Shown one piece after another: positions 22,402 through 30,571 of a stretch of DNA of 45,865 nucleotides. The position numbers were made by a program, and so were the translations under genes. Under the pieces are notes generated by a model. That model had not been told where the DNA came from and searched no databases. It worked only from the letters and a program-made list of their open reading frames with translations. The DNA lies in the IMG/VR virus record IMGVR_UViG_3300010413_000190, positions 1 to 45,865 of that record; one strand, 5' to 3'. How positions within the stretch are numbered: position 1 is the first letter of the stretch; the number at the start of each line of letters is the position of its first letter. The DNA comes from a virus.

Positions 22402-22559
22402 AGATTATCCGTATCAATCATCATAAATGCTCAGGACGAAGATGCACCAATGATGTTGAGAATAAAGGCGATTTGTGCGAAACGTGCAGATTAACCGAAA
22501 AGATTCAATTAATTCGGTCGGAAAGACCGGAGAAGCGGTATAATCCGCTGGAAAGGTGA
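22398..22559 (+). CDS. Small cysteine-rich protein
   Basis: A 53-residue basic protein. CSGRRCTND and CETCRL can bind one zinc. The start overlaps the terL stop (ATGA). Small zinc proteins next to terminase are found in phages without known role. Confidence 0.5.
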   Translation: MKIIRINHHKCSGRRCTNDVENKGDLCETCRLTEKIQLIRSERPEKRYNPLER

Positions 22560-22563
22560 TTAA

Positions 22564-22755
22564 ATGAAAATACATATTCAAGTCAATGTGGGTGAACCTA
22601 AAGAGACTGTTGTTGATATTGTAGACGACAAAGACACCGCTATTAAAAGAGTTGAGCAAATTGCAAGAAACGGTATATGGTTAGTTGATGGTAAGTTTGA
22701 TCGATTCTATCCTCAACATTCGATTAAAAGAATATCATACGTTTCGGTAGATTAA
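22564..22755 (+). CDS. Small paralogous protein A
   Basis: A 63-residue protein. Its end, IARNGIWLVDGKFDRFYPQH then SIKRISY, resembles that of the 34393-34572 protein (KNGVW, YEKYYAPSSIKK). Beta-rich small domain; GAAAGGTG is the ribosome site. Function unknown. Confidence 0.5.
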   Translation: MKIHIQVNVGEPKETVVDIVDDKDTAIKRVEQIARNGIWLVDGKFDRFYPQHSIKRISYVSVD

Positions 22756-23132
22756 TGAGCCGTAAACGCCTAATATCCAATACATCAATAGTATTCGGCA
22801 AAGGTCAGAGGGTGCCGAGTAAGCGGTATAAAGAAAATTTTGACCGGATTAGATGGGATAATTTGAAGCATCAGAAACCAACAAGTATATGCAAAAACGA
22901 GAATATAGATGCAGAAAAAAGCGGGTTTTTAGCCAATAATATTCCAAATCAAGAATATTCTGAACCGAAGCCAGAGGTCACACCTAAAGACGTATCGAGT
23001 ATCGATGAAAATATTAGATGGAACATTCAAGACCCCGAAGAGTTTACCGGATGCCTACCAAAAAGCAAGGGGAACCGACCGTTTATATTTAATCCAGACG
23101 GATCAATAACAGAGTTAACGGGTGAATCATGA
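22755..23132 (+). CDS. Hypothetical protein with duplicated linker
   Basis: A 125-residue protein. Residues about 69-90 (SEPKPEVTPKDVSSIDENI) are nearly the same as the middle of the next gene (EPKPEVTSEDVSSINEDI), so one arose by partial duplication. TAATG overlap with the previous gene. Disordered, charged; unknown role near the portal. Confidence 0.5.
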   Translation: MSRKRLISNTSIVFGKGQRVPSKRYKENFDRIRWDNLKHQKPTSICKNENIDAEKSGFLANNIPNQEYSEPKPEVTPKDVSSIDENIRWNIQDPEEFTGCLPKSKGNRPFIFNPDGSITELTGES

Positions 23133-23338
23133 CAGCCTTATTTTCAAAACCAAAACTACCGAGTGTGCCTGCACCTGAACCGAAGCCTGAAGTCACATCT
23201 GAAGACGTATCGAGTATTAATGAAGATATTAGGAGGCGTCAGAGACTATCAAGGGGAAGGAGGTCAACGATTGTGACCGGTGGCCAGGGTGTACAGGGCC
23301 AGGCCCAAACCTTAAAGACCAAGTTGGCAGGATATTAA
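23129..23338 (+). CDS. Portal-associated short protein
   Basis: A 69-residue protein, MTALFSKPKLPSVPAPEPKP, then RRQRLSRGRRSTIVTGGQG. Short proline-rich proteins with an arginine-rich RRGRxxTILTGGQGL-type end immediately before the portal are a common podovirus arrangement, by memory. Virion role inferred. Confidence 0.6.
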   Translation: MTALFSKPKLPSVPAPEPKPEVTSEDVSSINEDIRRRQRLSRGRRSTIVTGGQGVQGQAQTLKTKLAGY

Positions 23339-23339
23339 A

Positions 23340-25067
23340 ATGCCTAATGACGGACTCGGACAATTCAGACGAAAGCTGACCTATCAGATCAGAAAGCCGG
23401 CCGAACCTTACGTAAAGGCTTTAAAATATCTGACGGAAGAAAGGAAAAGAAGCGGCAGGGAAGACGACGCGAGAGACATAACACAATATATTGTACCTCG
23501 AAAAGGCATGTATTATATGTCTGAAGGGTTTGATACGCCTGAAAAGCGACGTGAACAGAAAATGATGATTGATTCTGCCCCACGCAAGGCCGTTAGAAAC
23601 GCAACCGCTGGAATAATGGGGGGCATGACATCAAAAGCCCGTCCATGGATCAGGTTGGCCCTTAGAGACGATGATTTAATGAAAGACGATGCTACACGTC
23701 AGTGGCTTCACAATACCACAAATGCGATGCTTGAGGCGCTTCAGTTATCTAATTTTTATACCGCTGTTTCACCATGGTACAAGGAGCTACTATGTTTTGG
23801 TATGCCGGGCGGTATGATGGAACTGGCAGACTTTGAAACGTTGGTGAGGTTCTATACATTCGCTTTCGGTGAAACCTACTATGCAGTTAACGAACGTGGC
23901 ATTATTGATACGATGTATCGAAGATATGTAATGACCGCAAAGAACGTAGTTGATAAGTTTGGAGAGACGAACGTATCAAAAAAGATATTAGGCGATTATC
24001 AGGCATCAGACAGACAGTACAAACCCCACACGATATGCCACTGTATCAAGCCAAATGAGGGCAGGGACACCACAAAGATTGATAATCAGAATATGCCATA
24101 TGAATCTGTGTATTGGGAAGACCAGGAGATATCACAGACTCTAAACTATGAAATATTGGGAATGAGCGGTTTTGAAGAATTTCCGGTATTCGCTCCACGG
24201 TGGGATACGGTAACGACTCAATCTGTTTATGGTGACGGTCCTGGGCAAGACGAGCTTGGTAATTGTATGATGATTCAGGCACTTAATGAAGATGATTTAA
24301 AGGCAAGACACCTTGAGACGGATCCGCCAATGAGGATACCGCCCGATTATAACGATAAATTATCATTATTGCCTGGTGCTCAGAACGTAGACCCGACCTT
24401 GAGAGCCGGTGGGAATGGCAAGGGTATTGACAAGCTGTTTGAACATCGATTTGATTATAATGCTACTTTCGTCAGGATAGAAGACACCAGGAATCAGATA
24501 TTTGAGGGGTTTTTCAATGACCTATTTCGTTTACTTATTGACCGACCAGGAGCGCAACCGCCTACGGCGTATGAGATCGCGCAGAGAAAAGAGGAGAAAA
24601 TTGCTCTCCTTAGCCCTGTTCTTGATAGGATACACACGGAAGGGCTGGCACCTCTTGTACAAAGAACCTTTGGTATTATGTCAAGAGCAGGGGCAATCGA
24701 AAGACCGCCCGAACAGATCCAAGGGGCGGAACTGAAGGTAGAGTTCATATCGACACTGGCCCAGGCTCAAAAGCTAATAGGCTTGCAGCCGATTGAAATG
24801 GTGCTCGGTTTTGTGGGTCAAAATGCTGAACTGTGGCCGTCAATGCTTGATAAGATCGATTCAGACGAGGTTCTTGACCAATACGTTGAAGTCACCGGGG
24901 CACCACCTAAAATTATCAATGACGATAAGACAGTAGCAGCAATCAGGGACCAGAGAGCACTGGCACAGCAAGCACAGCAGCTAATGGAACAAATGTCACA
25001 AGGGGCGCAAATAGCCAAGGACGCCAGTGGTGCAGATCTTGGGGCGCTTCAGGAAGGATTGTCATGA
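23340..25067 (+). CDS. Portal (head-tail connector) protein
   Basis: A 575-residue protein of T7 gp8-like type. Length, position after terminase, and text such as MPNDGLGQFRRKLTYQIRK, LHNTTNAMLEALQLSNFY, and C-terminal GAQPPTAYEIAQRKEEKIA match podovirus portals. It forms the dodecameric ring through which DNA passes and to which terminase docks. The TGA overlaps the next ATG (ATGA). Confidence 0.85.
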   Translation: MPNDGLGQFRRKLTYQIRKPAEPYVKALKYLTEERKRSGREDDARDITQYIVPRKGMYYMSEGFDTPEKRREQKMMIDSAPRKAVRNATAGIMGGMTSKARPWIRLALRDDDLMKDDATRQWLHNTTNAMLEALQLSNFYTAVSPWYKELLCFGMPGGMMELADFETLVRFYTFAFGETYYAVNERGIIDTMYRRYVMTAKNVVDKFGETNVSKKILGDYQASDRQYKPHTICHCIKPNEGRDTTKIDNQNMPYESVYWEDQEISQTLNYEILGMSGFEEFPVFAPRWDTVTTQSVYGDGPGQDELGNCMMIQALNEDDLKARHLETDPPMRIPPDYNDKLSLLPGAQNVDPTLRAGGNGKGIDKLFEHRFDYNATFVRIEDTRNQIFEGFFNDLFRLLIDRPGAQPPTAYEIAQRKEEKIALLSPVLDRIHTEGLAPLVQRTFGIMSRAGAIERPPEQIQGAELKVEFISTLAQAQKLIGLQPIEMVLGFVGQNAELWPSMLDKIDSDEVLDQYVEVTGAPPKIINDDKTVAAIRDQRALAQQAQQLMEQMSQGAQIAKDASGADLGALQEGLS

Positions 25068-25261
25068 TTACCATTTGTGTAGCAATAAACCAGACTGAGG
25101 GGAAGATTATTGATAAACATCCAGATTCAACATTCTATATTTCATATGGTGGTACGTTAGTTATTCAGCGCAGGTTGCTTAAATACGAAGAAAGCATTGC
25201 CGCGTATCCTTCGGGGTCTTGGTCGAAAGCGTGGGTAGATGAGGTTATAGATAATGTCTAA
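25064..25261 (+). CDS. Small hypothetical protein
   Basis: A 65-residue protein, MITICVAINQTEGKIIDKHP to WVDEVIDNV. Overlaps portal and next gene, so it is embedded in the head operon. Function unknown. Confidence 0.5.
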   Translation: MITICVAINQTEGKIIDKHPDSTFYISYGGTLVIQRRLLKYEESIAAYPSGSWSKAWVDEVIDNV

Positions 25262-25613
25262 CCAACTATCAACAACAGAACGCCTATTAAACATCGGGCC
25301 GGATATTAGAGAGTCCGAAAAAGGAGAAGCGTTTAACCAATTAATATCAGACGTTCAAAAGACGTTCGGCACCGGTCATGGCCGACGTGTTCTTTTACAT
25401 TTAATATCAAATACTTACCAGCATGAAAGCGCAATGACCGGAAACAGCTTTACATATTTTAACATTGCCTTGGTTGATTGGGGACGTGCGTTGATGGATC
25501 TGGTTGCAACCGCTGACTTTGAAACCCATCAATGGGTACATGCTCAACATGCTAATAAAATAAAAGAGCAGTACATGGAAAGGATGAGGGATGGCAAAAA
25601 ACCAAGTTCCTGA
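25254..25613 (+). CDS. Bbp19-like structural protein
   Basis: A 119-residue protein. FGTGHGRRVLLHLISNTYQH then NSFTYFNIALVDWGRALMDL matches the pattern GRRVLxxLL ... TFFNxGxRxxGLxLL of Bbp19-type proteins encoded after podovirus portals. A virion role is inferred from the family's usual place; the exact role is unknown. Confidence 0.6.
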   Translation: MSNQLSTTERLLNIGPDIRESEKGEAFNQLISDVQKTFGTGHGRRVLLHLISNTYQHESAMTGNSFTYFNIALVDWGRALMDLVATADFETHQWVHAQHANKIKEQYMERMRDGKKPSS

Positions 25614-25791
25614 TGAACTTATCAGTGAAGAAGAAGCAGATTACAGAGTAAGGTATCTTGCTTGTATGATCCGAGATCTGGATAAAAAACTCGATACGAT
25701 TATCAAAGCCATGGCAAATCCGCTATTAACGATTGATGAAAATGGAAACATTTCAGAGATTAAAGCAAAGGATATATTGGATTTAATATAG
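25591..25791 (+). CDS. Small helical protein
   Basis: A 66-residue acidic helical protein, MAKNQVPDELISEEEADYRV to KAKDILDLI. Starts 22 bp inside the previous gene, ATGGCAAAAA. Function unknown. Confidence 0.5.
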   Translation: MAKNQVPDELISEEEADYRVRYLACMIRDLDKKLDTIIKAMANPLLTIDENGNISEIKAKDILDLI

Positions 25792-25938
25792 ATGCCGTTA
25801 GTTGTAGACCGGAAAATAAAGCGTCAAGGCGGAGCCAAGAAATACCGTACAATCAAGAAGGGTAAAACCACTCTGACTTGTGCAATAACCCGTAAGGAAG
25901 GACCGAAAGGCGGTAAGACGGTATGCTGGAAAAGATAG
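25792..25938 (+). CDS. Small basic protein
   Basis: A 48-residue basic protein, MPLVVDRKIKRQGGAKKYRT, with two cysteines (LTCAIT, VCWKR). It immediately follows the previous stop and overlaps the next ORF by 16 bp. Function unknown; possibly DNA- or RNA-binding. Confidence 0.45.
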   Translation: MPLVVDRKIKRQGGAKKYRTIKKGKTTLTCAITRKEGPKGGKTVCWKR

Positions 25939-26066
25939 CTTTGGTACTCTGTGTTTTAATAATTGCATGTTCTCAATCTGGAACAAAGACGACATCACAC
26001 ACCATTAAGGCTCAGTATTGCAATGGGTCTGATTGTACGAGCAAGGGGTATATTATAAAGCCATGA
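25923..26066 (+). CDS. Small lipoprotein, possible outer spanin
   Basis: A 47-residue protein. MLEKIALVLCVLIIAC is a lipoprotein signal with lipobox IIAC, leaving a short mature peptide with a C-x4-C pair (CNGSDC). Size, lipobox and overlap with neighbours are like Rz1 outer-membrane spanins. No partner is proven, so the function is inferred. Confidence 0.5.
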   Translation: MLEKIALVLCVLIIACSQSGTKTTSHTIKAQYCNGSDCTSKGYIIKP

Positions 26067-26164
26067 TAATTGATAATTGGCAAGATCGATTTAAGTCTGA
26101 AATCATGAAAACAATTGAAATGGGTTTAATGACCATATCGGTTATAGGCATGTGGTTGCAATAG
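26063..26164 (+). CDS. 33-residue membrane peptide
   Basis: ATGA overlap with the lipoprotein gene. MIIDNWQDRFKSEIMKTIEM followed by GLMTISVIGMWLQ, a short hydrophobic C-terminus. It may be a small membrane-binding lysis or coupling peptide. No family known. Confidence 0.4.
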   Translation: MIIDNWQDRFKSEIMKTIEMGLMTISVIGMWLQ

Positions 26165-26298
26165 CGGCGCTTGATAGTCATGCCAAAGAGACGAATCAGT
26201 GCTTGTCTGAAATTGCTGATAGTATTAATTGCTTATTTGAAATCAAGAAAACAATCACCGGATTTAAAAGGGTTATTTTTACGAAAAGGAATCAATGA
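26152..26298 (+). CDS. 48-residue helical peptide
   Basis: A GTG start inside the previous gene; product MVAIAALDSHAKETNQCLSE to KKTITGFKRV. It ends in the ATGA of the next gene. Both overlaps argue for translation, though the start is not certain. Helical with an i-spanin-like length only. Confidence 0.4.
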   Translation: MVAIAALDSHAKETNQCLSEIADSINCLFEIKKTITGFKRVIFTKRNQ

Positions 26299-26591
26299 AA
26301 TTAAACAGAAGACAGTTATTAAAGGGTATTATCGGTGCTGCAATAGCGGCAATTTTCGGGTGGCTGTTTAAGAAGAAAGAATGGCGCGAAGTGCCGATTA
26401 ACGCTTTTAACAAATCGGACAAGGCGGTTGTCGGGGCAAATACATTCACAGAGGAAGATTTGATTAATCTTCTTAACAAGATGCAAGACAACCATCAACC
26501 GCTTGTGTATTATGCAAACAAGCACGAATACGAAACGATGAAAAAACTATATGGAGACAATGAATCATTTTACGGTCAGGCCTCACTTTAG
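26295..26591 (+). CDS. Membrane-anchored protein resembling a capsid-protein segment
   Basis: A 98-residue protein. N-terminus LNRRQLLKGIIGAAIAAIFG has a twin-arginine (RRQLLK) Tat-like motif and one transmembrane helix. Residues 49-95 (NTFTEEDLINLLNKMQ, ... MKKLYGDNESFYG) line up without gaps to residues 246-291 of the major capsid protein (NIFSEDDLIDLLVEME, ... WKRLKDKNNVYFG). It looks like a membrane-tethered capsid fragment, upstream of the scaffold gene. It could modify assembly or interfere with rival capsids; inference only. Confidence 0.6.
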   Translation: MKLNRRQLLKGIIGAAIAAIFGWLFKKKEWREVPINAFNKSDKAVVGANTFTEEDLINLLNKMQDNHQPLVYYANKHEYETMKKLYGDNESFYGQASL

Positions 26592-26617
26592 GTTCGCTAC
26601 CTGAAGGACAGCAAATT

Positions 26618-26677
26618 AAGGGGAGTGCATGGACTCCATGCCGGATAAGTTCCGGTTCGTGCACTTCCCTTTTTTTG
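26618..26677 (+). terminator. Branched intrinsic terminator before the capsid operon
   Basis: Outer stem AAGGGGAGTGCA with TGCACTTCCCTT, two inner hairpins (CATGG/CCATG and CCGGA/TCCGG) and a run of seven Ts. This three-way structure separates the early head genes from scaffold and capsid. Confidence 0.65.
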
Positions 26678-26708
26678 TGGGCCAAAATCAAAAAGAAAGG
26701 ATCTTAAG

Positions 26709-27395
26709 ATGAACGAACAGGCAGAAGTTACCTATTACACCCAGGATGACACCGGTGGGTATGTGGAAGCTAAATTGCCTTCGTTTCATGAAACCTTACC
26801 TGAAACGCTAAGGGATCATGAAGCACTAAAGGAAATGGACCCTGCAAAATTAGCGCAGGAATTTGTTGACCTAAAATCAAACACACCTCAAGTGCCAGAA
26901 AACGCAGACGCTTACGAAATACCAGAAGTACCCGAAGGGGTGCCCTTAGATGAGGAAGCCCTGAAAGGCTTTAAGGCGTTTGCCCATGAAAACGGTATCA
27001 GTCAAGAGTTGTTTCAGAAAATCCTAAGCCTGGATTTTGAACGCGCCCAGAAATACATGGCCGATGATACCGAAGCAGCGGAAGCCGCTAAAAAGGAAAT
27101 TGAACTTGCGCGGGAAGCATCAAGCAAGGCCCTTGATAAGGAATGGGGATCTACCAGAGGTGCCAAAGAAGAATTGGTCGCTAAGGTAAAAACAAGATTC
27201 TTTTCAGAAAGCCTTATCAAAAAGCTGGACGAATCGGGTTTGGGCGATGATGCCGAGTTCATGATGGCAATGGCAGCGTTTGGTGGTGTGATTGATGAGG
27301 GTCATTTAATATTACCAGATACCACGCCGAGAGGGGAAATACCGAGAAGCGCAGACGGAAGACCGATACTTGATTACAGTACGGTTGATCGGTAG
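26709..27395 (+). CDS. Scaffolding protein
   Basis: A 228-residue acidic, helical protein just before the capsid gene. Conserved style: PETLRDHEALKEMDPAKLAQ, a proline/acid linker (IPEVPEGVPLDEEAL), then coiled coil with KEIELAREASSKALDKEWG. Scaffolds guide procapsid assembly and then exit. AGAAAGGATC ribosome site. Confidence 0.75.
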   Translation: MNEQAEVTYYTQDDTGGYVEAKLPSFHETLPETLRDHEALKEMDPAKLAQEFVDLKSNTPQVPENADAYEIPEVPEGVPLDEEALKGFKAFAHENGISQELFQKILSLDFERAQKYMADDTEAAEAAKKEIELAREASSKALDKEWGSTRGAKEELVAKVKTRFFSESLIKKLDESGLGDDAEFMMAMAAFGGVIDEGHLILPDTTPRGEIPRSADGRPILDYSTVDR

Positions 27396-27397
27396 GA

Positions 27398-27416
27398 CTC
27401 CATTCGACGGATGGAG
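27398..27416 (+). promoter_or_regulatory. Hairpin hiding the capsid ribosome site
   Basis: CTCCAT (27398-27403) and ATGGAG (27411-27416) pair and contain the GGAGG ribosome site of the capsid gene (ATG 27425). The scaffold stop lies just upstream, so a terminating ribosome would open it. Confidence 0.4.
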
Positions 27417-27424
27417 GTCGATAA

Positions 27425-28396
27425 ATGACAGCACAGACACTAACCAACTTAACTCTTAAAGAGTTGACCGGACGTATAGACCCTATGGGGAATCCGGCCA
27501 GGATTGCAGAGGTTTTGCACGAAAAAAACAAGATCTTAGATGACATCCCATGGGTGGAGTCAAACGAAACATTCTCTAACCGGACGGTGAGACGACACGC
27601 CGAACCGACCGGAACTTACAGGAAGTTGAACGCAGGAGTCGCTTATCATGCATCCAAGACAGTTCCGATTGTGGATGTTGTTGGAATGCTTGAAGACTAC
27701 TCGAAAGTTGACTTCAGGTTGGCAGAAGCAGCGCCAGGGGGGGTAAATGCCTTCCGATCTCAGGAAGATATGGCGTTTGTTTCCGGTATGGGAAAGACGT
27801 TTGCAGAGTCGTTATTTTACGGCAACGCTGCGGAATTGCCAGAAGAGTTTACCGGATTTGCCCCGAGAATGGACGCCGCTACCGATACCAACGTGATTGA
27901 TGCAGGAGGGTCCGGTTCGGATTGTACGTCAATTTTCGTTGTTACATGGAGTCCTTCGGATGGATGTTACGGTATTTACGGCAGAGGGACTCAGGGCGGA
28001 CTTCAGTCTTATAACCTTGGGCTTGTGCCTATCGAATCATCGTCTACCATCAACAAATGGTACATCACCCATTTTAAATGGGAAGGTGGCCTTGTCGTAA
28101 GGGATCCCCAGTATATGGGGAGAATCGCTTCAGTCGAATCGGGGAAATCGGATACATCGAACATTTTCAGTGAAGATGATCTAATAGATCTCTTGGTTGA
28201 AATGGAAACCGGGCCTACCACACGTATCTATATGCACAAAAACGTGATGGCTCAGGCATGGAAGCGATTGAAAGACAAAAATAACGTTTACTTCGGTCGG
28301 AATGAAGGTCTTGATGCCGGCGGGATGCCGTTGAACTTTAACGGTTATCCCATTCGTCAGGTTGATCAGATTTCCATTACCGAAACAGCGTTATAA
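27425..28396 (+). CDS. Major capsid protein
   Basis: A 323-residue capsid protein of a podovirus type. The WVESNETFSNRTVRRHAEPT, GVNAFRSQEDMAFVSG and EFTGFAPRMDA segments are characteristic of this family, from memory. It follows the scaffold and precedes a Bbp16-like gene, as in Bordetella phage BPP-1-like phages. C-terminal NIFSEDDLIDLLVEM is shared with the membrane protein at 26295. Confidence 0.85.
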   Translation: MTAQTLTNLTLKELTGRIDPMGNPARIAEVLHEKNKILDDIPWVESNETFSNRTVRRHAEPTGTYRKLNAGVAYHASKTVPIVDVVGMLEDYSKVDFRLAEAAPGGVNAFRSQEDMAFVSGMGKTFAESLFYGNAAELPEEFTGFAPRMDAATDTNVIDAGGSGSDCTSIFVVTWSPSDGCYGIYGRGTQGGLQSYNLGLVPIESSSTINKWYITHFKWEGGLVVRDPQYMGRIASVESGKSDTSNIFSEDDLIDLLVEMETGPTTRIYMHKNVMAQAWKRLKDKNNVYFGRNEGLDAGGMPLNFNGYPIRQVDQISITETAL

Positions 28397-28408
28397 GGAG
28401 GTGATAAC

Positions 28409-28864
28409 ATGACAGTTTTAGATGCACTATATGATTTTTCTGACGAGCAGGATATCGCATCCGGGTCTCTTTCGTCAGGGACCACAATTTCATCAGAAGA
28501 CACCATGGATGAAGGGTCAGACCGTGTGAACGCATTCGGGACAACGGAATATGACGCGAGAATAGGAGCACAAGCAAAAGCCCCGGTCGTGGTCGTTACA
28601 GTCGGTGCCGAAACCATTGCAGGTGGTAAAGTCATTGCGAAGATTCAGAGCAAAGCCGCAGACAGAAGCATTCATTCCGGCGGCACGGAACACGCCAGGG
28701 TGACGTTTTCAAGTGGTGACACTCAAGGCACACAGAAGGTTTTACCGGTTCCGGTAACAGGCATGAATCGATACTGGGGTGTGACCTATACCTCCGCAAG
28801 CGGAACGGTAACGGCAGGATATATGAATGCTTATCTTGCCGAAGCGCCTGAAGTTCACGATTAA
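28409..28864 (+). CDS. Bbp16-like virion protein
   Basis: A 151-residue beta-rich protein. MTVLDALYDFSDEQDIASGS, then APVVVVTVGAETIAGGKVIA follows the pattern of Bbp16-type proteins encoded next to podovirus capsids, thought to decorate or cement the capsid. Strong GGAGGTGATAAC ribosome site. A hairpin follows. Confidence 0.65.
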   Translation: MTVLDALYDFSDEQDIASGSLSSGTTISSEDTMDEGSDRVNAFGTTEYDARIGAQAKAPVVVVTVGAETIAGGKVIAKIQSKAADRSIHSGGTEHARVTFSSGDTQGTQKVLPVPVTGMNRYWGVTYTSASGTVTAGYMNAYLAEAPEVHD

Positions 28865-28879
28865 CCATTAACCGGTTTA

Positions 28880-28904
28880 GGGGGTGTCCGATAACACCCC
28901 TTTC
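28880..28904 (+). terminator. Weak hairpin after the capsid genes
   Basis: GGGGTGT (28881-28887) and ACACCCC (28894-28900) with a short T-tract. It may lower downstream expression relative to the capsid genes. Confidence 0.5.
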
Positions 28905-28917
28905 AAAAAAGGAATAA

Positions 28918-29679
28918 ATGGACTATCCACCAGAAATAACAAGCTATTCAGTATTGAATAGAACAAACTTTTATCGACACACTTCTAAGGAATGGAAAAA
29001 GCGCAATTATATAAGCCTTGAAACCCAAAAGGTAACTGCTAACGGATTTTCAGACTGGAATACTCCATGGGATTTCGTAAATAACGATAAAAAAAGGGGT
29101 ATGTGGTGCCGTAGGGCACAAGAATTGGCAGAAATGTACAACATGATACCGCCTTTCTGTATTAATTGCTGGAAGATTGTGGTCAAGCCGAGAAAGCATT
29201 CAGAATTAATTCTTTTAAGAAATATACAAAGGGAAATGGCAGAAAATGACCCTGATTGCTGGTGTAAATGCGGCATAGAATTAAGAAACTATGTCCCGGG
29301 TTTATATGGCGGTTATTTTTATACAGACTCTAAGGAGATGGGAATTAATCGATATAAACAGGTAAGAGAAAATGTTCCCGAACACATACCGGTTATTTTA
29401 AAGCGATACTGTACCGAGTTTGAAATGAGGTGTGGCGATTCAATAGATACAGAAAAGCGTCAACCAGAAGACGTTGAAGAACTTCAAAAATTCTATTTTG
29501 CACATATTGATGAGCCACTAATCATGCAAGCGCAACCGAAATTAATAAAACTCGAAGTTTATCAAGGCTGGATTGATTGGGGTTGGAAATTCGGATCTGA
29601 GGAAGACCGTTCAGAAATTGAACGTACTTACAATGATGGGAAACCGTTATATCCTCAGCCGAGAAAATACGAAGAATGA
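28918..29679 (+). CDS. Conserved zinc-binding protein of the head region
   Basis: A 253-residue protein, MDYPPEITSYSVLNRTNFYR. Two cysteine clusters, CINCWK and CWCKCG, suggest zinc binding. It contains aromatic KLEVYQGWIDWGWKFG near the end. Position between capsid and tail genes suggests a virion or assembly role; family unknown. Confidence 0.5.
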   Translation: MDYPPEITSYSVLNRTNFYRHTSKEWKKRNYISLETQKVTANGFSDWNTPWDFVNNDKKRGMWCRRAQELAEMYNMIPPFCINCWKIVVKPRKHSELILLRNIQREMAENDPDCWCKCGIELRNYVPGLYGGYFYTDSKEMGINRYKQVRENVPEHIPVILKRYCTEFEMRCGDSIDTEKRQPEDVEELQKFYFAHIDEPLIMQAQPKLIKLEVYQGWIDWGWKFGSEEDRSEIERTYNDGKPLYPQPRKYEE

Positions 29680-29690
29680 AAGGATAGAAA

Positions 29691-30302
29691 ATGGCGAATT
29701 ACAGAATTTTAAAAGGCAGCAGAAAGAACAAATTTGTCTTTGCCGGTGTTAGGCTAATGGCCGGTGAAATCGTACAACTTGACGAACCTCCAAGAGACGG
29801 AAAGGGGAATCTTCTATTTGGTCCTATCGTGTTTCGATGTATCAGAAGGGACAAGAACCAAAATAACATCGGATGCAACCACGAATGGGAAGTGCCTGCG
29901 TCAGCATGGGTGCCTGAAACAGACAAAAATGGAAACATCATTCCTATAAACAGGTTTCGCCAGGGCTGCCCGAAATGTCATATGGCCAATATCATTCCTG
30001 TAAAGACTCCTGCTTTTGAGCCTCTTGACGGGTTTATCGGTGAAGCCAAGTCCATTTCAGGAGAGCAGACAGCAAATCTTGATTTTGAAGCCTTGGCAGC
30101 TAAAGACCCACGGAATGTGCCTCAGATACTAAGCGATATTAAAAATAACTATGGTCTCGAATTACCAAAAACAACCAAAAAGGTTGAAGCGCTTGCCCAT
30201 GAACATACCTGGAAAATGCTCAAGGGCAAGGACGTCTTATCCGGTGCGGTTGACCACAGCCAGGAAATGACCGGGCTACAAGCCCAAGACATCGTAAGAT
30301 AA
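29691..30302 (+). CDS. Zinc-ribbon protein of the tail-gene neighbourhood
   Basis: A 203-residue protein. An N-terminal beta domain (FAGVRLMAGEIVQLDEPPRD), then FRCIRR, CNHEWE and CPKCHM, a zinc ribbon. The N-terminal domain with DGKGN resembles that of the next gene. Possible head-tail joining protein, inference from position. Confidence 0.5.
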   Translation: MANYRILKGSRKNKFVFAGVRLMAGEIVQLDEPPRDGKGNLLFGPIVFRCIRRDKNQNNIGCNHEWEVPASAWVPETDKNGNIIPINRFRQGCPKCHMANIIPVKTPAFEPLDGFIGEAKSISGEQTANLDFEALAAKDPRNVPQILSDIKNNYGLELPKTTKKVEALAHEHTWKMLKGKDVLSGAVDHSQEMTGLQAQDIVR

Positions 30303-30311
30303 GGAGAAAGT

Positions 30312-30563
30312 ATGAAATTTTTATGTTTGAAATCGCATAACGATGCAAGTGGGAAAAGATTTGTTGCTGGCACGAAATATGATTTTGATGCCGAACCGAC
30401 AGATGGAAAAGGCAACAGCCTTGTAAAGCTGTCTCAGAGAGACCTTGAACGTGGAAAAAAACCGGCATTTGAAAAAATCGAAGAACCGAAAAAGCCAAAA
30501 GAACCGAAAAAGCCCAAACAGCCGAAAAAGCCAGTTATTGAAACAACCACAACCCCTAAATAG
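30312..30563 (+). CDS. Small protein with KP-rich tail
   Basis: An 83-residue protein. The N-terminal part (GKRFVAGTKYDFDAEPTDGK) echoes the N-terminal domain of the previous protein. The C-terminus is a tandem run of E-P-K-K-P-K type repeats, probably disordered and nucleic-acid binding. Function unknown. Confidence 0.5.
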   Translation: MKFLCLKSHNDASGKRFVAGTKYDFDAEPTDGKGNSLVKLSQRDLERGKKPAFEKIEEPKKPKEPKKPKQPKKPVIETTTTPK

Positions 30564-30571
30564 GGGGCATC

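Noticed and set aside
30500-30563. Tandem KP codons as a functional DNA repeat
   Set aside because: The repeat is explained by a low-complexity lysine/proline protein tail.
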